In this document: piece after piece, positions 6,011 through 9,995 of the stretch | Layout: each line of letters opens with the position of its first letter | Position numbering within the stretch: the stretch's first letter is position 1 | Assembly (NCBI GenBank): GCA_963618735.1 | Contig: CAVEUM010000046.1 | Coordinates: 1 to 9,995, forward strand | DNA: 9,995 nt | Origin: CAKUFA01 sp963618735 | GTDB taxonomy: Bacteria; Bacillota; Clostridia; Christensenellales; Aristaeellaceae | Direction of reading: 5' to 3' | Program-made: the position numbers and the translations under genes | Notes under the pieces: generated by a model | Databases searched by the model: none | Seen by the model: the letters and a program-made list of their open reading frames with translations, nothing else | What the model was told of the DNA's origin: nothing

Positions 6011-6667
6011 ATGAAGAATTTTGTTAAGAAGCTTGCAACCCTCGTTTTTGCCATGATGATGCTTTTGAGCATGACCCTGCCTGCCATGGCAGAAGAAACC
6101 GACTCTGTTTCCGGCGCTGTGATGGATGACGCCATTGAAGATGTCTACAAGGATCGCTTTGAAGAAGCATGCACCCAGTACGCCGACCAGCTGTCCGACA
6201 GCGAGAAGAATTTCATGAACAAGGTGTACGATGCCATCGGCATGATGCACTTCGATTCCGAAGACTCTCTGGCCAGCCGTCAGCGCATCTACAATATCGC
6301 CTCTGCGGATGACCTGCACGCCATTCTCACCGGCTATTATGATGCCAATGACGCAGACTATTCCTCCGATGCCGCGCTGGATGCAAAGCTGCAGGAAATC
6401 TTCACCGCATGCGGCCTGAACATGGATGACTACTATGTGTCCGTGATTCGCAATGTGGGCGGCATTCCTGAGCCTGTCACTTCCGCCAACTGGGTTTGCA
6501 CCTTCACCCTGAAGACGGAAGCTGCCGCCATCGCCGGGGACGACACCGCTGAGGAAGCCTCCGAAGAGGAAGACGAAGAGGAAACTGAGAATCACACCAT
6601 CACCATCATCCTTTACGATGACGACATGAAGGTTGGCAGCTTCTCCATGAACGCAAACCTGCAGTAA
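6011..6667 (+). CDS. Secreted acidic protein of unknown function
   Basis: I do not recognise the family. The 218-residue product begins with a clear Sec signal peptide: basic MKNFVKK, a hydrophobic stretch (8-24) and a likely signal peptidase I site after Ala-Met-Ala (25-27). There is no lipobox cysteine, so it is probably released or wall-associated. The mature part is strongly acidic; residues 177-194 are almost all Asp/Glu with Ala/Ser/Thr, resembling a flexible linker, followed by a short beta-rich end (HTITIILYDDD, then VGSFSMN). Three cysteines (54, 134, 163) lie in the mature chain. The start at 6011 has AAAGG at 5996-6000, 10 bases upstream. It is a single-gene unit with its own promoter and terminator, next to but separate from the ammonium transporter. 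Codon use looks like that of its neighbours. Confidence 0.85.
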   Translation: MKNFVKKLATLVFAMMMLLSMTLPAMAEETDSVSGAVMDDAIEDVYKDRFEEACTQYADQLSDSEKNFMNKVYDAIGMMHFDSEDSLASRQRIYNIASADDLHAILTGYYDANDADYSSDAALDAKLQEIFTACGLNMDDYYVSVIRNVGGIPEPVTSANWVCTFTLKTEAAAIAGDDTAEEASEEEDEEETENHTITIILYDDDMKVGSFSMNANLQ

Positions 6668-6734
6668 GGGATGCAGCAAATTCCCTGTTATGTTATGAGA
6701 AAATCCTCTGTCACAAAGGCGTGGCAGAAGAGCG

Positions 6735-6762
6735 CCGCAGGGGGAATGCCTCCTGCGGTTTT
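6735..6762 (+). terminator. Intrinsic terminator after the secreted-protein gene
   Basis: A 10-bp stem with one G-T pair (6735-6744 with 6749-6758) and a 4-base loop is followed by TTTT (6759-6762), about 70 bases after the stop codon at 6665-6667. Confidence 0.8.
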
Positions 6763-6809
6763 GCATGCCGTAAATACCGCAAAAATACAGAAAACAAAGG
6801 AAAATGGTG

Positions 6810-6838
6810 TTGACAAAGATTGCTGTTCCCGTTATCCT
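6810..6838 (+). promoter_or_regulatory. Promoter of the amt leader
   Basis: A perfect TTGACA (6810-6815), a 17-base spacer and TATCCT (6833-6838). The predicted start near 6845 coincides with the first base of the leader's first hairpin. Confidence 0.78.
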
Positions 6839-6844
6839 AAGGAA

Positions 6845-6943
6845 GAAGCAACGGTGCTCGGACGGATAATCCGCGCCGTTGCTTCGCTTTATATTCTGAC
6901 AAAGACGTGCAGACAGAAGGACACCCCGTCTGCGCGTTTTTTT
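6845..6943 (+). promoter_or_regulatory. Two-hairpin leader with attenuator-type terminator before amt
   Basis: The leader begins with a perfect 10-bp stem (6845-6854 with 6876-6885) topped by a small inner stem. After 20 bases comes a second hairpin: a 9-bp stem with one wobble (6906-6914 with 6928-6936) followed at once by seven T (6937-6943), a complete intrinsic terminator. It stands 50 bases before the transporter start, with no room for an obvious second promoter. Transcription must therefore read through it to reach the gene, as in attenuation. The alternative is a ~100-nt small RNA with partial readthrough. The regulator is unknown; I could not match the loops to the ANTAR-type hexaloop pattern. 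Confidence 0.6.
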
Positions 6944-6992
6944 ATTTGATGAAGCGTTCGCTTTGTCAGACAACTAAAGGAGGCGCGGGAAC

Positions 6993-8726
6993 ATGGAATT
7001 ATCAGAAATCATGTCATCCGTCAACAGTGAAGTCTTTGGTGTATGGTTCCTCATCGGTGCCGCATTGGTATTCTGGATGCAGGCAGGCTTCGCCATGGTG
7101 GAAACGGGCTTCACCCGTGCAAAGAACACAGGCAACATCCTCATGAAGAACCTGATGGACTTCTGCATTGGTACGGTCATGTTCATTCTCATTGGTTTCT
7201 CTCTGCTGCTGGGTGAAGACCTTCTGGGCTTCATTGGCAAGCCTGGCTTTGATATCTTTACCGCATATCCAACCTTCGATTTTTCAAACTTCGTTTTCAA
7301 TCTGGTGTTCTGCGCCACAACGGCGACCATTGTGTCCGGCGCTATGGCAGAGCGCACGAAGTTCCTTTCCTACTGCGTGTACTCCGCCATCATTTCCGCA
7401 CTGATTTATCCCATTGAAGCGCACTGGATTTGGGGCGGCGGCTGGCTGTCGCAGCTGGGCTTCCATGATTACGCCGGTTCCTGCGCCATCCACATGGTGG
7501 GCGGCCTGTGCGCCTTCATCGGTGCAAAGATGGTCGGCCCCCGTATCGGCAAGTTTGTGAAGGACAAGAGCGGCAAGACGCACGTCAATGCTTTCCCCGG
7601 CCATAACATTCCGCTCGGCTGCCTGGGCGTGTTCATCCTGTGGCTGGGCTGGTACGGCTTTAACGGTGCCGCTGCCAAGAGCATCGAATCCCTGGGCTCC
7701 ATCTTCCTGACCACAACCGTGGCTCCTTCCGTGGCTACGGTGGTGTGCATGATCTTCACCTGGGTACGTTACGGCAAGCCCGATGTGTCCATGTGCCTGA
7801 ACGCTTCCCTGGCCGGCCTGGTAGGCATTACCGCTGGATGCGATGTGCTGGACTGCACAGGCGCCATTGTGGTTGGCACGGTTTCCGGCCTGCTGGTGGT
7901 CTTCGGCGTGTGGCTGCTGGACAACAAGCTCCACGTGGATGACCCTGTGGGTGCAGTGGCTGTGCACTTCTTCAATGGCCTGTGGGGAACCATTGCCGTG
8001 GGTCTTCTGGCGACCGGCACAACCCCTGATTATCCGGAAGGCGTGGGCGCAGGCCTGTTCTACGGCGGCGGATTCACCCAGCTTGGTCTCCAGCTCACAG
8101 GTGTTGTCAGCGTGTGCGCCTGGACGGCTGTCACCATCACCCTGGCCTTCCTGCTCATTAAGGCAATCTTTGGTCTGCGCGTTTCCAAAGAGGAAGAGGA
8201 GCTTGGCCTGGACGTGACCGAGCATGGCCTCAGCTCTGGCTATGCGGACTTCATGCCTGCCACCTCGCTCCTGACCTCTGCCGGTGTGGAAGCACCTGCT
8301 GCTGATGTTCCTGCGGATGATGCCATCCCGGTGGTGCTGCGCAGCAAGGCCGCAACCCCTGCTTCCGATGTGAAGATGACCAAAATTTCTATTCTGTGCC
8401 GGCAGAACAAATTTGAAGAGCTCAAGGGTGCTATGGAGCAGATTGGCGTTACCGGCATGACCGTTTCTCAGGTGCTTGGCTGCGGTATGCAGAAGGGTCA
8501 GCCTGAGTATTATCGCGGCGTTGCGGTGGAAATGAACCTGCTCCGCAAGGTTCAGGTGGATATTGTGGTGTGCAAGATTCCTGTGCGCACGGTGATTGAT
8601 GCCGCGAAAAAGGTACTGTATACGGGTCATATCGGTGATGGCAAAATCTTCGTGTACGATGTGGAGAACGTCATCAAGGTTCGCACCGGGGAAGAAGGCT
8701 ATGACGCCTTGCAGGATGTGGAATAA
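6993..8726 (+). CDS. amt: Ammonium transporter fused to a C-terminal P-II signalling domain
   Basis: Imports ammonium across the cytoplasmic membrane. The 577-residue protein has two parts. Residues 1 to about 415 are a full Amt channel with about 11 membrane helices: AGFAMVETGF (31-40), NTGNILMKNLMDFC (45-58), gate phenylalanines Phe102 and Phe106, TIVSGAMAERTKF (112-124), HDYAGS with Asp159, pore histidines His167 and His325, VHFFNGLWGT (324-333) and a cytoplasmic tail EEEELGLDVTEHG (400-412). A linker rich in Ala, Pro, Ser and Asp (about 413-460) leads to a GlnB/GlnK-like P-II domain (about 461-577) with its T-loop (about 498-519) and TGHIGDGKIFVYDVENVIKVRTGE (544-567). Typical Amt proteins end near 400-450 residues and P-II is normally separate. 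AAAGGAGG at 6976-6983 sets the start. Upstream leader and promoter suggest attenuation. Confidence 0.95.
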   Translation: MELSEIMSSVNSEVFGVWFLIGAALVFWMQAGFAMVETGFTRAKNTGNILMKNLMDFCIGTVMFILIGFSLLLGEDLLGFIGKPGFDIFTAYPTFDFSNFVFNLVFCATTATIVSGAMAERTKFLSYCVYSAIISALIYPIEAHWIWGGGWLSQLGFHDYAGSCAIHMVGGLCAFIGAKMVGPRIGKFVKDKSGKTHVNAFPGHNIPLGCLGVFILWLGWYGFNGAAAKSIESLGSIFLTTTVAPSVATVVCMIFTWVRYGKPDVSMCLNASLAGLVGITAGCDVLDCTGAIVVGTVSGLLVVFGVWLLDNKLHVDDPVGAVAVHFFNGLWGTIAVGLLATGTTPDYPEGVGAGLFYGGGFTQLGLQLTGVVSVCAWTAVTITLAFLLIKAIFGLRVSKEEEELGLDVTEHGLSSGYADFMPATSLLTSAGVEAPAADVPADDAIPVVLRSKAATPASDVKMTKISILCRQNKFEELKGAMEQIGVTGMTVSQVLGCGMQKGQPEYYRGVAVEMNLLRKVQVDIVVCKIPVRTVIDAAKKVLYTGHIGDGKIFVYDVENVIKVRTGEEGYDALQDVE

Positions 8727-8742
8727 ACTTCCCTGCACAACG

Positions 8743-8781
8743 AAAAAAACAGCCTCTGTCACTCAGACAGGGGCTGTTTTT
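8743..8781. terminator. Bidirectional terminator between amt and the convergent oxidoreductase
   Basis: A 13-bp stem with one wobble (8748-8760 with 8766-8778, 5-base loop) is flanked by T on the plus side (8777-8781) and A on the left (8743-8749), giving a T tract on each strand. It serves amt on the plus strand and the minus-strand gene ending at 8792. Confidence 0.9.
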
Positions 8782-8791
8782 GATGGATTCG

Positions 8792-9958
8792 TTATTTCGT
8801 TGCCTTGCTTCCGAAGCTGTTCGAGGTGTCGGACACAATATCCTTGTCTTCCTTGGCGCGGGAGGTGGCACGGCGCTCGTTGAGCAGGCGCAGGAACTTC
8901 TCCTCATCAATGGGCAGGGACACGGTTTCTTTTGTCCAGCCGGAAAGATGAATGGCGTTGGACAGCATCAGGCCGCGGATGCCCTCCCGTCCATCGGCGA
9001 TGAGGGGCGTGCCATGGAGAATCTTCCCCGCGAAGGCGTTCAGCACGGCTACGTGCTGCTCGTTCTTGCCGTCGGTTTCCACGGGGACGCGCTCCACAGG
9101 CGGCTTTTCAAAGCCCTTGTCGCAGGTGACGCACCATTCCCGTTCGTCCATACCCAATTTGTCGAAGACCAGCTCGTCATTCTCGCAAATCAGGCGTCCC
9201 TTGGTGCCGGTGATTTCCAGGCGGTTCGTGCCGGGGGCGTCGCCAGTGGTGGTGATGAACACACCCGTGGCGCCGTTTTCAAACTCCAGGTAGGCGGTGA
9301 CGTCGTCTTCCACCTCAATGTCGTGCCACTTGCCTTCGTGGGTGAAAGCGTGAACCTTCACAGGCAGGCCGCACAGCCACTGGAGAAGATCCAGCTGGTG
9401 GGGACACTGATTCAGCAGCACACCGCCGCCCTCACCGTCCCAGGTGGCACGCCATGCGCCTGAATCATAGTAGAACTGGGTGCGGTACCAGTCAGTCACA
9501 ATCCAGTTCATGCGCTTCATTTCGCCGATGATGCCGCCATCGATCATTTCCTTCATCTTGCGGTACAGGCAGTTGGAGCGCTGGTTGAACATCATGCCGA
9601 AAACCAGCTCGGGATGCTTGTCTGCCGCGGCGTTCATTTCCCGCACCTGCAGGGTGTACACGCCTGCGGGCTTTTCGCACATGACGTGGAGGCCGTGGTC
9701 GAAGGCGTCCATGGCCAGGGCAGGATGCTGGTAGTGGGGCACGGCGATGAGCACCGCATCACAGGCACCGCTGGCGATGAGGTCACTGCCCTCGGTGAAA
9801 ATTTGCGCGTCGGGGACGTTTTCGCGGCTCCACGCGCGGCGGCTTTCTTTGCGGTCTGCCATAGCGGTGAGTTGGATTTCAGGGCACTTGCCTGCAAGAA
9901 TATTTTTGGTATGGTTTGTGCCCATGTTGCCAATGCCGATAATGCCAAGTCTGAGCAT
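8792..9958 (-). CDS. Gfo/Idh/MocA-family NAD(P)-dependent oxidoreductase
   Basis: A probable sugar, cyclitol or amino-sugar dehydrogenase; the substrate cannot be read from the sequence. The 388-residue protein has a Rossmann domain with GIGNMG (8-13), the VPHYQHP segment (73-79) and the signature EKPAG (95-99) carrying the conserved Lys96. Its C-terminal alpha/beta domain has DGEGGGVLLNQCPHQLD (174-190) with His187, where the usual catalytic-motif Asp is Asn183, then VEDDVTAYLEFENGATG (216-232) and EITGTKGRL (248-256). The last ~28 residues form a polar tail beyond the usual fold. Start ATG 9958 follows AAAGGAG at 9968-9974 with 9-nt spacing. Its promoter lies outside the window; it converges on amt and shares the terminator. 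No neighbouring sugar gene helps to assign the substrate. Confidence 0.9.
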   Translation of the reverse strand: MLRLGIIGIGNMGTNHTKNILAGKCPEIQLTAMADRKESRRAWSRENVPDAQIFTEGSDLIASGACDAVLIAVPHYQHPALAMDAFDHGLHVMCEKPAGVYTLQVREMNAAADKHPELVFGMMFNQRSNCLYRKMKEMIDGGIIGEMKRMNWIVTDWYRTQFYYDSGAWRATWDGEGGGVLLNQCPHQLDLLQWLCGLPVKVHAFTHEGKWHDIEVEDDVTAYLEFENGATGVFITTTGDAPGTNRLEITGTKGRLICENDELVFDKLGMDEREWCVTCDKGFEKPPVERVPVETDGKNEQHVAVLNAFAGKILHGTPLIADGREGIRGLMLSNAIHLSGWTKETVSLPIDEEKFLRLLNERRATSRAKEDKDIVSDTSNSFGSKATK

Positions 9959-9995
9959 GATGGATTTCTCCTTTGCGATTTTATGAAAAATTTGT

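Noticed and set aside
6845..6943. ANTAR-type tandem hexaloop motif in the amt leader.
   Set aside because: Two tandem hairpins with the second acting as terminator fit the general layout, but the loops (inner loop of 3 or 7 in the first, 13 bases in the second) do not show the AnnGnn hexaloops expected.
6671..6949. A 92-codon plus-strand frame between the secreted-protein gene and amt.
   Set aside because: It runs through a terminator, a promoter and both leader hairpins and ends in the T tract; regulatory structure explains the region better.
5945..6973. A 342-codon minus-strand frame over the secreted-protein gene and its downstream region.
   Set aside because: It crosses a plus-strand terminator and promoter and lies opposite a gene with a clear signal peptide and ribosome binding site.
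7284..8762. A 492-codon open frame on the minus strand, antisense to amt.
   Set aside because: It is a mirror of the conserved Amt-PII frame, rich in His, Ala and Gly, with no recognisable domain, and it starts inside the bidirectional terminator.

Overview
The window looks like chromosomal DNA of a Gram-positive, moderately GC-rich member of the Clostridia, probably a gut-type lineage. This rests on strong AGGAGG-type ribosome binding sites, sigma-A-like promoters (TTGACA/TATAAT type), U-rich intrinsic terminators, an RNase Y gene and the repeat-rich intergenic DNA. The taxonomic placement is an inference; no rRNA or marker search was possible.

Layout. Positions 64-2610 (minus strand) hold a compact operon rfbC-rfbB-rfbD for three of the four steps to dTDP-L-rhamnose. 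The genes overlap by ATGA and end in an unusually long hairpin followed by an intrinsic terminator. The thymidylyltransferase gene rfbA, which makes the operon's substrate, is not present. Positions 2611-3098 contain no gene. They hold a palindrome upstream of rfbC and two ~97% identical copies of a ~148 bp repeat, one of them completed by terminal inverted repeats so that it resembles a MITE. ruvC (minus) follows with its own clear promoter, then rny (RNase Y, minus) with its own terminator. rny is preceded by a ~360 nt noncoding leader that begins at a near-consensus promoter and contains a terminator-like hairpin just before the gene.

Positions 5698-8781 run on the plus strand. There is an orphan terminator-like hairpin, an unrecognised secreted acidic protein (6011-6667) with promoter and terminator, and then a strong promoter, a ~100 nt leader with two hairpins (the second a full intrinsic terminator) and the ammonium transporter gene. 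The transporter is fused at its C-terminus to a complete P-II (GlnB/GlnK-like) domain. A bidirectional terminator separates it from a convergent Gfo/Idh/MocA-family oxidoreductase (minus) that nearly reaches the window end.

The genes fall into independent units: cell-surface sugar synthesis, Holliday junction resolution, mRNA decay, nitrogen uptake and sensing, and an unassigned sugar-type dehydrogenase. The most interesting parts are the Amt-PII fusion with its candidate attenuator leader, the rny leader and the inverted-repeat element. I saw no phage, CRISPR, transposase, tRNA or rRNA gene.
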